NCBI GenBank assembly: GCA_963678275.1
Contig: OY782765.1
Coordinates: forward strand, 930,001 to 994,000
DNA length: 64,000 nt
Source: G963677445 sp963678275
Lineage (GTDB): Bacteria > Bacteroidota > Ignavibacteria > Ignavibacteriales > Melioribacteraceae
Direction: 5' to 3'
Each line of letters begins with the position of its first letter. Position 1 is the first letter of the stretch. Both the position numbers and the translations under genes were made by a program. The notes beneath the pieces are model-generated. The model was given only the letters and a program-made list of their open reading frames with translations, was not told where the DNA came from and ran no database searches. Of the stretch, positions 1-7,926 are shown piece after piece.

Positions 1-437
1 ACTGGGATAAAGTGATTGAAGTAAATCTTAATTCACAATTTATCCTTACAAGGGAATTCGGTAAGGAGATGGTTGAAAGAGGATATGGCAAGGTTGTATT
101 TATCGCTTCCCTCCTCTCCTTCCAGGGTGGAATAACGGTTCCCGGTTATGCCGCTTCAAAAGGGGGAGTTAAACAGCTTACAATGGCTTTCGCCAATGAA
201 TGGGCCTCAAAAGGTGTTACCATTAATGCCATCGCCCCGGGGTATATCGCCACAGATAATACAAAAGCCCTTCGTGAGGATGCTGTAAGAAATAAAGCGA
301 TATTAGACAGAATTCCTCATGGCCGTTGGGGAACTCCCGAAGATCTTATGGGAACAGTCGTATTTCTCTCCTCAGACGCCTCAGCCTATCTCAATGGCAC
401 CGTAATCACAGTAGATGGCGGCTGGATGGGCCGTTAA
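1..437 (+). CDS. kduD: 2-dehydro-3-deoxy-D-gluconate 5-dehydrogenase (SDR family), 5'-truncated
   Basis: The reading frame is open from the window edge (frame from base 3) and the true start lies outside; the GTG at 12 is internal. The visible 145 or so residues are the C-terminal part of a short-chain dehydrogenase: VNLNSQF helix, the catalytic pair in PGYAASKGG (YxxxK), the NAIAPGYIATDNT segment and the C-terminal VDGGWMGR. The stretch ILDRIPHGRWGTPEDLMG closely resembles KduD/gluconate 5-dehydrogenase, an enzyme that interconverts 2,5-diketo-3-deoxygluconate and KDG in uronate (pectin/alginate) breakdown. SDR substrate assignment from a partial sequence is soft; the family is certain, the KduD label is likely. 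No other uronate gene lies downstream. Confidence 0.85.
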   Translation, partial: WDKVIEVNLNSQFILTREFGKEMVERGYGKVVFIASLLSFQGGITVPGYAASKGGVKQLTMAFANEWASKGVTINAIAPGYIATDNTKALREDAVRNKAILDRIPHGRWGTPEDLMGTVVFLSSDASAYLNGTVITVDGGWMGR

Positions 438-455
438 TAATCGTAATCTTAATCA

Positions 456-1230
456 TAATCTGGCAAGCCAGAGTGAGAATTAGGAATTACGAATTAGGAA
501 TTAGGAATTACGAATTGGTTTTCCCGGGAATATTTTTTTGAATCGAATCTGCTTTAGAGAAGCAGCATTATTGCGGAACGTCCCCATGGGGTAGTAAAGA
601 ACAAAAAAATTTAGTAAGATCCCTGTAGGGGATCAACAGAAGCTAAGCCAAGAAAAAACTACAATCCGAATTGGTGCCAAGTATTTTTCCATTTTGCGTA
701 GAATTTAACTGCTAACGGAGTAATCTGGCAAGCCAGAGTGAGAATTAGGAATTACGGATTACGAATGACGAATTGTTTTTCCACAAGTATTACCAATTAC
801 TTGTCATTCCGGTTTTTTGCGTCTATTGCAAAAAGACCGGAATCTGATGCCGGTTAAATTGGACCTGATGTAATTGACTTCGATCCGCAGCGACAGACCA
901 GCCACCGACTTAGATTTGTAAATATTTTTCCATTTTGCGTAGAATTTGACTCCTTACGGAGTAATCATAATCTGGCAAGCCAGAGTAAGAATTAGGAATT
1001 ACGAATTAGGAATTACGAATTGGTTTTCCCGGGAATATTTTTTTGAATCGAATCTGCTTTGGAGAAGCAGCATTATTGCGGAACGTCCCCATGGGGTAGT
1101 AAAAGATAGAATCATTCCGAAAGATCCCTGGAGTGGATCAACAGAAGCTAAGCTATGAAAAACTATAATCCGGATTGTTGTCAAGAATCTTAACATTTTG
1201 CGTAGAATTTTACCTCCTAAGGAATAATAA
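456..1230. repeat. Tandem array of three structured intergenic repeat units
   Basis: This fills the gap 438-1388, which has no credible gene. Three head-to-tail units span about 456-723, 721-964 and 968-1230. Each opens with TAATCTGGCAAGCCAGA or close to it (perfect TCTGGC-AA-GCCAGA hairpin), then 5-6 copies of a heptamer GAATTAG/GAATTAC, and each closes with TTTTGCGTAGAATTT followed by an ACTCCTNACGGAGTAA-like stem. Units 1 and 3 are near identical and share further small palindromes: TTCCCGGGAA, CTGCTT(N5)AAGCAG, CCCCATGGGG and a GATCC...GGATC stem. The middle unit has a different interior holding a strong hairpin. Degenerate members recur near 23994-24600. Function unknown. Confidence 0.85.
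806..843. repeat. Strong hairpin inside the middle repeat unit
   Basis: ATTCCGGT pairs with ACCGGAAT, continuing into TTTTTGC/GCAAAAA with one bulged G and a 7-nt loop (GTCTATT). It is 15 base pairs long. It lacks a run of T after the stem on either strand, so it is not an obvious terminator. Confidence 0.7.
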
Positions 1231-1388
1231 CCACATGCAGATTTTCGATTTAATATATAAATCACCCGGACAAAGGCTGCTTTCCTTTGCCCATTGTTTT
1301 TACTCTCCTTAAATTAATTGGTATATAACTTCCTTGAAAAACCTCCTGCAAAGGAGGTTTTTTATTTTAAAGAAGCCGATAATATTTA

Positions 1389-3761
1389 TTACTCATCCCG
1401 AAGTGAATCGACCGGATTTGCCATTGCTGCCCTGACAGACTGTATCCCCGAAGCTCCGAGGGCGATTACTAATGTTATAATGCCTGCCGATACAAAATGA
1501 ATGGGAGATAAATCAACCCGGTAGGCAAAATCTTCCAGCCAGTTGTTCATTATCCAGTATCCCAGGGGCCATGCGATTATATTAGCGAATAACGCCCACC
1601 TGCTGAACTTGCCGGTGAGCATAACAAACAAAGCAGGAACCGAGGCGCCCAAAACTTTTCTTATTCCGATTTCTTTTGTCTTCTGTTCCACTGTGTATGA
1701 TACCAGGCCATAAAGCCCCAGACAGGCTATTAAAACCGCGAGAATCGCTGTATAATCAAGCATCTCTCCTAAAATTTCTTCCGGAATATATCCCTGCTGA
1801 AGCCTTTCTTCAATAAAACTGTAGCTGAAAGGATGTTTCGGCGCGTAATCTTTAACCAATTCTTCAACATATTTGATTGTGGCGTTATCAGTTCCCGGAA
1901 GTAATCGTATAATTATCTGATTTAGACTTTGTTCGGAAAGTATAAAGACTATCGGAGATATCGGGTTATGCAGAGACTCAAAATGAAAATCTTCCGTAAC
2001 GCCGATAATTTGTCCTTCTACCCCGCCATAAACAAATCTTTTCCCGACTGCTTCATTTGGCGATTTCCAGCCGATAAGTTTTATAGCGGTTTCATTAAGA
2101 ATAAATCCTCCGTTTATGTCTGTATTATATTCTCTTGAAAAAGCCCGGCCCGCCGCCAAAGGAATTTCAAAGGTCTTAAAGTAATCATAATCAGTCCTTA
2201 CATAATAGATTGAAAATCCTGTTCCAACCTTTTCTCCATCCGAATATACCGACGCGCCATTCATATCCGCCAGTCTCCCCGAAGGAACCCTTTTCGCTCT
2301 TGTAACGCTGATTACACCGGGATTCCGCTTTAATTTATTACTGAAACTTTCCCAGGAATTATGAATATTCTCATGGGAATAGAATACCAGCAAATTCTCC
2401 TTCTGATAGCCGAGATTTTTCTTCAATAAAAAATCTAACTGACTTCCTACAATAATCACACATATTATCAGAAAAATTGATATGGAAAACTGGAAAACAA
2501 CAAGGATATTCCGGAATGAAAATGAAGTTTTACCAGCGTCCATTGAAGATCGGATTATTGTCGCCGGCTGGAATGAGGAAAGATATAAAGCGGGGTACAA
2601 TCCGGAAATAAACCCGACTGTCAGAATAATCCCAATTATCCCGGGAATAACAAAAGAATCATCCAGCAGATCAAATGATACATGCGAATAAAAAAGGTTA
2701 TTAAAACCGGGAAGCAGGTATTCCACCAGGAAGAGAGCGATTATTGCCGCGAGGAATGTGGTAATAAGGGCCTCAAGCAGGAATTGTTTTATAATGGTAA
2801 TCCTGTCTGCGCCAATAGTTTTTCTCACCCCCACCTCTTTTGCTCTCCGAATATACCTGGCAGTGGCGAGATTCATAAAATTTATACAGGCTATAAGCAG
2901 AATCATGAGAGCAAGTCCTCCCATGATATATAATCCTTCATAGGCCCCGCCTGAATGTATTTCTGTCAATGGTTCCAGTGAAAGGCTTGTCCACGATCTC
3001 GCTTTTTCACCGAGATGACGTTTGATAAAATCATCCAGTTTGGGTTCCAGTTCCGCGGCATCGTAATTATCAGTCAGCAGCAGATAAGTACTGTAATTAT
3101 TGCTGCTCCAGTCTCCCATCTCCCTCTCGCCTGCCTGGCTTATAAAGGTGCTGAATGATACCAGAAAATCGGGCTGAATATGTGAATTTGAGGGATAATC
3201 TTTTATAACTCCGGTAACTTTTAATGGTATTTCTTTTGCCCCCTGCTGCATTGAAATAAATTCGCCGAGTGGAGACTTGCCTCCAAAATATTTCAAAGCG
3301 GCTTTTTCCGAAAGTAAGACTGTATTTGGCTCAACAAGAAGCTTCTCCTCTCCTCTCTCTTTTATCTCAAAAGAAAGAATATCAAGAATTCCCGGTTCGG
3401 CAAAATAGAAATTGGTTTCATTCAGGTATTTTTCACCCAGGTTTATTATCCGCGGGTTTTGTCTTAATCTTGCCCCTCTTTTTATTTCAGGAAAATCCTC
3501 TTCCAGCAAAGGACCTATTGGTGGAGCGACATGTCTTAAAAATATACTAACCGATCCATCTTCGTTATAAAAATATCGGTTTACTCTGTAGACTTTCCCC
3601 GAATTTTCATGAAAAGTATCATAACTCAGTTCATATCTTATCCAGAGAAGAATTAATAAAGAGGCAGCGATTCCGACCGCGAGTCCGAGAATATTAATCA
3701 CGGAATTCAGTTTCTGCCTTGAAAGATTTCTAAAAACGATTTTAATATAATTTCTGATCAC
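1389..3761 (-). CDS. FtsX/MacB-family ABC transporter permease, Bacteroidetes type
   Basis: A 790-residue membrane protein with the architecture TM - periplasmic MacB_PCD domain - three TM - second TM/PCD-like domain - three TM, i.e. two FtsX repeats in one chain. The N-terminus (RNLSRQKLNSVINILGLAVG) and the motifs RAKEVGVRKTIGA (about 310) and KEIGIRKVLGASV (about 690) are hallmarks of this family, which in Bacteroidetes couples with a LolD/MacB-like ATPase to export or extract substrates. No ATPase is adjacent, so the partner is encoded elsewhere. The start is GTG (complement 3759-3761) with only a weak upstream GGAAA. Substrate cannot be inferred. It lies isolated between two repeat-filled gaps. 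Confidence 0.92.
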   Translation of the reverse strand: MIRNYIKIVFRNLSRQKLNSVINILGLAVGIAASLLILLWIRYELSYDTFHENSGKVYRVNRYFYNEDGSVSIFLRHVAPPIGPLLEEDFPEIKRGARLRQNPRIINLGEKYLNETNFYFAEPGILDILSFEIKERGEEKLLVEPNTVLLSEKAALKYFGGKSPLGEFISMQQGAKEIPLKVTGVIKDYPSNSHIQPDFLVSFSTFISQAGEREMGDWSSNNYSTYLLLTDNYDAAELEPKLDDFIKRHLGEKARSWTSLSLEPLTEIHSGGAYEGLYIMGGLALMILLIACINFMNLATARYIRRAKEVGVRKTIGADRITIIKQFLLEALITTFLAAIIALFLVEYLLPGFNNLFYSHVSFDLLDDSFVIPGIIGIILTVGFISGLYPALYLSSFQPATIIRSSMDAGKTSFSFRNILVVFQFSISIFLIICVIIVGSQLDFLLKKNLGYQKENLLVFYSHENIHNSWESFSNKLKRNPGVISVTRAKRVPSGRLADMNGASVYSDGEKVGTGFSIYYVRTDYDYFKTFEIPLAAGRAFSREYNTDINGGFILNETAIKLIGWKSPNEAVGKRFVYGGVEGQIIGVTEDFHFESLHNPISPIVFILSEQSLNQIIIRLLPGTDNATIKYVEELVKDYAPKHPFSYSFIEERLQQGYIPEEILGEMLDYTAILAVLIACLGLYGLVSYTVEQKTKEIGIRKVLGASVPALFVMLTGKFSRWALFANIIAWPLGYWIMNNWLEDFAYRVDLSPIHFVSAGIITLVIALGASGIQSVRAAMANPVDSLRDE

Positions 3762-3864
3762 CGGTTTATTTCCGTTTATTTTTTAATCTGCAAATATACT
3801 CCGTTAAATATTTTTCAATTATAATGCCAGTATATATTCAGCCGAGACGAGAATATTCTTTATG

Positions 3865-3930
3865 AAGTCAAATTCTACACAAAAGAGCAGGGTGTAATTA
3901 ATAATTAACAATTAATAATGAATAATGAAT
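3865..3930 (-). repeat. Intergenic repeat A, inverted copy of 24525-24600
   Basis: Contains AAATTCTACACAAAAG (reverse complement of the GCGTAGAATTT end motif) followed by an AATTAACAATTAATAATGAA run. The same order appears on the opposite strand at 24525-24600. It is interrupted at its end by the 98-bp element 3931-4028. Confidence 0.7.
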
Positions 3931-4028
3931 GAGTCCGGTCAAAAAAGGTGTTTTTTAAAAAATAAGTTGCGATTTCAGCTTGAAAACGCAATCGGAAATT
4001 CATTTTTGGAGCTTATTTGAGTGGACTC
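3931..4028. mobile_element. 98-bp MITE-like element with terminal inverted repeats and 6-bp target duplication
   Basis: The element begins GAGTCCGGTCAAAAAAGG and ends with the inverted complement (GAGTCCACTCAAATAAGC on the other strand), an imperfect terminal repeat matching at 13 of the first 17 bases. It is flanked by perfect direct repeats ATGAAT at 3925-3930 and 4029-4034. Its centre is a hairpin TTGCGATTTCA / TGAAAACGCAA with one mismatch. There is no coding capacity. The inverted related locus near 24537-24542 carries a single ATGAAT with matching flanks and no insertion, i.e. it looks like an empty site. The parent transposon is not in the window. Confidence 0.7.
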
Positions 4029-4146
4029 ATGAATAATTAATTGTCGAAAACTACCCCAGATTATTCTGATTTCGCTGATTGAGGCGGAAGAAATGCCACA
4101 AAATTATTAATCTGCCAAATCTCCCCAAAATGTTCAAAAAAATATT

Positions 4147-4212
4147 ATTCTTGATTTTTTAACCTTTGTAGCTGAGGTAATCCCGGTTAAAATAAAACCT
4201 TATTAACCTTAT
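4147..4212 (-). repeat. Intergenic repeat B, inverted copy of 24361-24430
   Basis: On the minus strand it reads AAGGTTAATAAGGTTTTATT, then a GTAG/CTAC-type stem region and AAGGTTAAAAAAT, matching 24361-24430 base by base with scattered changes. Together with repeat A it shows that two gaps 20 kb apart are inverted, colinear relatives. Confidence 0.65.
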
Positions 4213-4230
4213 ACAAAAAGCAATTTTTAT

Positions 4231-4312
4231 TTTATGTCCCGTCAGGGACAGTATATTGGTAAAAAATAAGCGAAATATTCGGTGTGCCGTCAGGTACACC
4301 ATATTTTTCCGT
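4231..4312 (-). repeat. Two-hairpin intergenic repeat (GTCCC...GGGAC / GGTGT...ACACC), copy 1
   Basis: Holds TGTCCC-GTCA-GGGACA (4235-4250) and GGTGTGCCGTCAGGTACACC (4281-4300) separated by about 30 bases. A second copy in the opposite orientation lies at 46481-46556. The remainder of the gap up to the start codon at 4597 shows no gene and no clear promoter. Confidence 0.75.
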
Positions 4313-4596
4313 GAGAGTGCATTAAATATGTTTATAACAATCTGCAAATCAATAAATCATCCAATATTCTTTCGGGTTGCGATAACAATATGACATTTTA
4401 TTTTACGAATAAATTTCAATATTTTGTTGTTTTTCTTAACTGGGACCATGAGTTCTGAAATTATTTTGTACGATTTTCAACTATGTTGTCCGTTTCCGCA
4501 CAATGTTTAACATTATTCTTTTTGATTACAAATGACACCCTGAATCCTTTTTTGAATAACTGAATCTAATTTTTCAGAACAAATTTTGAGGACCGA

Positions 4597-6027
4597 ATGT
4601 CTAAAATCGTAATTGTCGGAGCCGGATTTGCCGGGCATACAACAGCTCTTTACCTCGGGGACGCGCTGGGCAAAGATCACGAAATAACCGTTATCAACAA
4701 GAATGATTATTTCCTTTTTATTCCTTCACTTGTCTGGGTCGGTATTGACCACATGAAAGAGGAAAAAACAACCTTTCCCCTCAAACCGGTATACAGGAAA
4801 AAAAACGTTAACTTTTACCAGGGAAAAGTTATAGCAGTCCACACGGAGGATCAATTTCTATTTGCTGAAGATGAAAGTGGAAACCAGAGACAATTCGATT
4901 ATGATTATCTTGTAATGGCATTCGGTCCGAAACTTGACTTTGACGCTACTCCAGGCCTGGGGCCAAAACAGGGAAACACATATTCCATCTGCAACCTTGA
5001 TCATGCTGTTCAAAGCCGCGACGCGTATAAAGAGATCATAAAAAAAATGGAATCGGGCGAAAAACAAAAAATAGTTATTGGCACGGGTCACCCCGGGGCA
5101 ACCTGCCAGGGAGCGGCGCTTGAGTATATCACAAATATCCACAAAGATCTGGTCAAAAGAAAACTTAGAGACAAAGCTGAAATTGTTTATCTATCCAATG
5201 AATCGGAACCTGGAGATTTCGGGGTTCGGGGAGTAAGGGCTAAAACTAAAGATGGATTTGTTTCGAGCAGGGAATTCATTTCGGCCATCTTTGATGATTA
5301 CGGTATAATTACTGAAACTGGCAAAGCGGTTCACAAAGTTGATAAGGACAAAATTTACTGGGAAAATCTTGATGGTGAATATGGTGAATGCAGCTATGAC
5401 TTTGCCATGCTTATCCCCCGCTTTACCGGACAGGATATAAAATATATCGGGAAAAATGGGGAGGATATTTCTGAAAAAGTAGTCAATAAAGCCGGATTTG
5501 TAACTGTTGACGCTATTTACGGCCTCGATTATGAGACTTTATCTGAAAATCCCGATGCCTGGCCGGCAGTTTACCAGAACAGGAATTTCAGAAACATCTT
5601 CGCGGGCGGAATCGCCTTCGCTCCTCCGGGACCGATCTCAGCTCCGCGAAAAACAAAAAACGGCACTGTCATCTCCGCGGCTCCTCCGAGGACAGGAATG
5701 GTTTCCGGTATAATAGGCCGAATTATAGCGCTCAATATTATCGACCTGATTAAAAGAGGACGAATGACTCACCATGAAAGAATGTCCGAAATGTTCGCGG
5801 CTTGTATTGCTTCGATGGGCGATTCACTCTGGGACGGCTCCGCGGCAACTATTGTAATGTATCCTGTTGTGCCCGATATTCGAAGATTCCCTAATGAAGA
5901 GGGGCGGGATCTTTTTGTTACACACATGGAAATGGGACTCGCCGGAGCCTGGATGAAAAGAATGATTCATACAACATTTATGCATAAATTCCGGGCCAAA
6001 GCAGGCTGGAAAGTAATACCGGAATAA
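4597..6027 (+). CDS. Sulfide:quinone oxidoreductase-like FAD-dependent oxidoreductase
   Basis: A 476-residue flavoprotein of the pyridine nucleotide-disulfide/SQR superfamily. It has the N-terminal dinucleotide-binding GxGxxG (VIVGAGFAGH, residues 5-14), a second motif in IGTGHPGATC (161-170) and a C-terminal amphipathic region typical of membrane-associated SQR/NDH-2 enzymes, which pass electrons to quinone. Cys132 (SICNL) and Cys170 (GATCQG) align in context with two of the three SQR redox cysteines; the position of the third (usually GVC in the FAD-proximal GVxxA segment) reads GGIAFAPP (337-344), without Cys. It may therefore oxidise something other than sulfide. The start is supported by GAGGA at 4588-4592. 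A 38-codon ORF follows after 11 bases. Confidence 0.8.
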   Translation: MSKIVIVGAGFAGHTTALYLGDALGKDHEITVINKNDYFLFIPSLVWVGIDHMKEEKTTFPLKPVYRKKNVNFYQGKVIAVHTEDQFLFAEDESGNQRQFDYDYLVMAFGPKLDFDATPGLGPKQGNTYSICNLDHAVQSRDAYKEIIKKMESGEKQKIVIGTGHPGATCQGAALEYITNIHKDLVKRKLRDKAEIVYLSNESEPGDFGVRGVRAKTKDGFVSSREFISAIFDDYGIITETGKAVHKVDKDKIYWENLDGEYGECSYDFAMLIPRFTGQDIKYIGKNGEDISEKVVNKAGFVTVDAIYGLDYETLSENPDAWPAVYQNRNFRNIFAGGIAFAPPGPISAPRKTKNGTVISAAPPRTGMVSGIIGRIIALNIIDLIKRGRMTHHERMSEMFAACIASMGDSLWDGSAATIVMYPVVPDIRRFPNEEGRDLFVTHMEMGLAGAWMKRMIHTTFMHKFRAKAGWKVIPE

Positions 6028-6038
6028 AAGGAGTAAAA

Positions 6039-6155
6039 ATGAAAATTTCAGCGCGTGATAAAAGTCTGATGAATAATAAAATTTTCCAATTCTGGAGATT
6101 CATAGTTCTTAACCTTAAAATACTTAAAGCGGTCGACAGAAGCAAACGATCATAA
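6039..6155 (+). CDS. Small hypothetical protein, 38 aa
   Basis: A short ORF starting 11 bases after the SQR-like gene, with a perfect AAGGAG (6028-6033) five bases before its ATG. The predicted peptide is basic, starting MKISARDKSLMNNK and containing an amphipathic or hydrophobic stretch FWRFIVLNLKILKAV before a basic tail DRSKRS. The RBS and spacing suggest cotranslation with the flavoprotein; it could be a small membrane-associated partner. I do not recognise a family, and a chance ORF remains possible. Confidence 0.5.
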   Translation: MKISARDKSLMNNKIFQFWRFIVLNLKILKAVDRSKRS

Positions 6156-6181
6156 AATTCCTAATGAACACGGAACACGTA

Positions 6182-7321
6182 TCACGGCAGCTTTTCAACC
6201 GTGATCAGAGGTTCCCACCACCTTTCTGTCTTGAGAGAATCCTCTATTGTTATAGTCTGACCGGCTACCGGTGTCGCCAGCTTAACGCCAAGACTGTCAG
6301 CGGCTTTCGCTACCCTTACCATAGGGTCATACCAGGGATGCAGCGCGAGGTTAAACGTCCCCCAGTGCATCGGCTGAAGAATCTTACCCTTAACATCTAT
6401 ATGCGCCTGAACCGTCTCCTCAGGCATCATGTGAATGTGATGCCAGCGCTGGTTATAAGCTCCGCATTCCATCATTGTTAAATCGAAGGGGCCATACTTT
6501 TCACCGATCTTCGCAAATCCGTCAAAGTAGCCTGAATCGCCGCTGAAATATACTGAATGCAGAGGTCCCTTAACCACGAATGACCCCCACAGAGTTTCGT
6601 CCCGGTCGAATAATCCCCTGCCTGAAAAATGCTGTGTTGGAGCAAAAGCTATCAGAAAATCATCAAAAAGAGTGATTTCATCCCACCAGTCCATTTCAGT
6701 AATTTTTTCGGCCGGAATTCCTGCGGCTTCCAGCTCGGCGCCCACCATAAGGGGAACAATAAAATGTTTAACTTTTTTATGTATACTCTTTATCGTTTTT
6801 ATATTCAGATGGTCATAGTGATTATGCGAAATCAAAACAAGGTCTATTTCAGGCAGCGCGTTTATATCGAAAGGAATATCTCCGTTATATCGCGAAGGCC
6901 CCATAAAAACCGTCGAATTATAATAGACCGGATCGGTAAGAATAAGTTTTCCATCTATATTAATGATCTGCGAAGAATGTCCGGCCCAGGTAACGCTCAG
7001 CTCATCACTGTTTTTTGCTTTTACTGTTGAAAGATCATTATGATGAACCGGAATTTTTACATCCGGCATTCTGTTATTGTCCGCGAATAAGAATTCCCAC
7101 AGAAGTGGAAGATTCGTTAAAAAATTCATTTTCATCGGTCCGTTATAATTATGGAATTTGCCTTCCCTGTATTGTTCCGACTTTTCTATTTTTTTCATTC
7201 TTTTATCTCCGCTGCTATATTGTGCCGATGAACATGATTGCGCGATAAATAATCCCGCGATTAAAACTGCCAGCAAACTTAAAGCGCCAACCTTTATAAA
7301 CTTTTTTATTCTTTTTCTCAT
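6182..7321 (-). CDS. MBL-fold metallo-hydrolase, NAPE-PLD/UlaG-like, predicted lipoprotein
   Basis: A 379-residue protein with a hydrophobic N-terminus ending IAQSC (Cys30), consistent with a lipoprotein signal. The mature part is a metallo-beta-lactamase fold: WAGHSS (112-117), the di-metal motif SHNHYDHL (165-172), FSGDSGYF and the late MHWGTF. The order and the insert around PTQHFSGRG resemble N-acylphosphatidylethanolamine phospholipase D-like hydrolases, but the substrate is not proven by sequence. It starts two bases after the TetR gene stop and must be cotranscribed with it, so the TetR protein probably controls its expression. A 7-bp inverted repeat ATCACGG/CCGTGAT (6181-6205) overlaps its stop codon without a clear U tract. 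Confidence 0.88.
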   Translation of the reverse strand: MRKRIKKFIKVGALSLLAVLIAGLFIAQSCSSAQYSSGDKRMKKIEKSEQYREGKFHNYNGPMKMNFLTNLPLLWEFLFADNNRMPDVKIPVHHNDLSTVKAKNSDELSVTWAGHSSQIINIDGKLILTDPVYYNSTVFMGPSRYNGDIPFDINALPEIDLVLISHNHYDHLNIKTIKSIHKKVKHFIVPLMVGAELEAAGIPAEKITEMDWWDEITLFDDFLIAFAPTQHFSGRGLFDRDETLWGSFVVKGPLHSVYFSGDSGYFDGFAKIGEKYGPFDLTMMECGAYNQRWHHIHMMPEETVQAHIDVKGKILQPMHWGTFNLALHPWYDPMVRVAKAADSLGVKLATPVAGQTITIEDSLKTERWWEPLITVEKLP

Positions 7322-7323
7322 AA

Positions 7324-7896
7324 TTATCTCTTGATTGAGTCCCAGGCCATCTCGAAGGAAAGCTCTGTTATTTTTTCATTAACTTCAATTGTTCTGCACA
7401 TTTTCTTATTCGAAATAAACATCATCGGGAAAAAAGTAAAGGCGGTGATCAATTCGAATGGAGCTTCTTTAATTATCTTTTTATCAATCGCCTCATCAAT
7501 CATTTTTTTTAAAGGCGCGAAATATTGGTCAAGCTCACTGTGATCCACCAGTTCGGAATACGCTGAATTAGAAAACTGCTCGGCATATAAAAATGCCTCT
7601 CTGTTCTCGCTTATAAAACCCAGCCCCGATTTCCAGATGTTTTTAAGATTTTCTTTGATTGATATTGTATCATTTATATTTCGGCAGATTTCCTCCCCCA
7701 TTCTCCTTTTAATCTCAATATAGGTTGATTTAAGAAGTTCTTCTTTATTTTCATAGTAGATATATATTGTGGCGGGTGAAACTTCAGCTTCCTTTGCGAT
7801 TTTCGCGACCGAAGCCGCGGCAAATCCAATCTGGTTTACAACCTGAATTGCGGCTGCGATTATCGCTTCCTGTTTATGAAAATCTTTTTTTCTCAT
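7324..7896 (-). CDS. TetR/AcrR family transcriptional regulator
   Basis: About 190 residues. The N-terminal helix-turn-helix (KQEAIIAAAIQVVNQIGF...ASVAKIAKEAEVSP, then TIYIYYENKEELL) is classic TetR; the C-terminal ligand domain is divergent. An ATG seven codons further upstream (7917) exists, but it lies inside the perfect palindrome 7905-7926, so I prefer the MRKKDF start at 7896. It is the first gene of a two-gene operon with the metallo-hydrolase. The overlapping operator predicts autorepression and control of the divergent radical SAM gene is possible. Effector unknown. Confidence 0.9.
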   Translation of the reverse strand: MRKKDFHKQEAIIAAAIQVVNQIGFAAASVAKIAKEAEVSPATIYIYYENKEELLKSTYIEIKRRMGEEICRNINDTISIKENLKNIWKSGLGFISENREAFLYAEQFSNSAYSELVDHSELDQYFAPLKKMIDEAIDKKIIKEAPFELITAFTFFPMMFISNKKMCRTIEVNEKITELSFEMAWDSIKR

Positions 7897-7904
7897 ACTT
7901 CTAA

Positions 7905-7926
7905 AATAAATGAACATTCATTTATT
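7905..7926. promoter_or_regulatory. Predicted TetR operator
   Basis: AATAAATGAA-CA-TTCATTTATT is a perfect 10-bp inverted repeat located 9 bases before the tetR start. The core TGAACATTCA resembles typical TetR-family operators, so it is inferred to be the autoregulatory site. Confidence 0.75.

Noticed and set aside
477..518. Heptamer repeats considered as CRISPR or minisatellite
   Set aside because: Units of seven bases without spacers, inside a larger repeat; not a CRISPR array.
326..541. ORF running out of kduD into the repeat array
   Set aside because: Reads through repeat unit 1; the peptide is repeated at 946-1158 because the DNA is a repeat, not because of a gene family.
946..1265. 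Two ORFs on both strands within the third repeat unit
   Set aside because: Low-complexity translation of repeat DNA, no RBS, no domain.
4159..4347. 62-codon minus-strand ORF
   Set aside because: Shares a short peptide with the ORF at 46259-46558 only because both translate the two-hairpin repeat.
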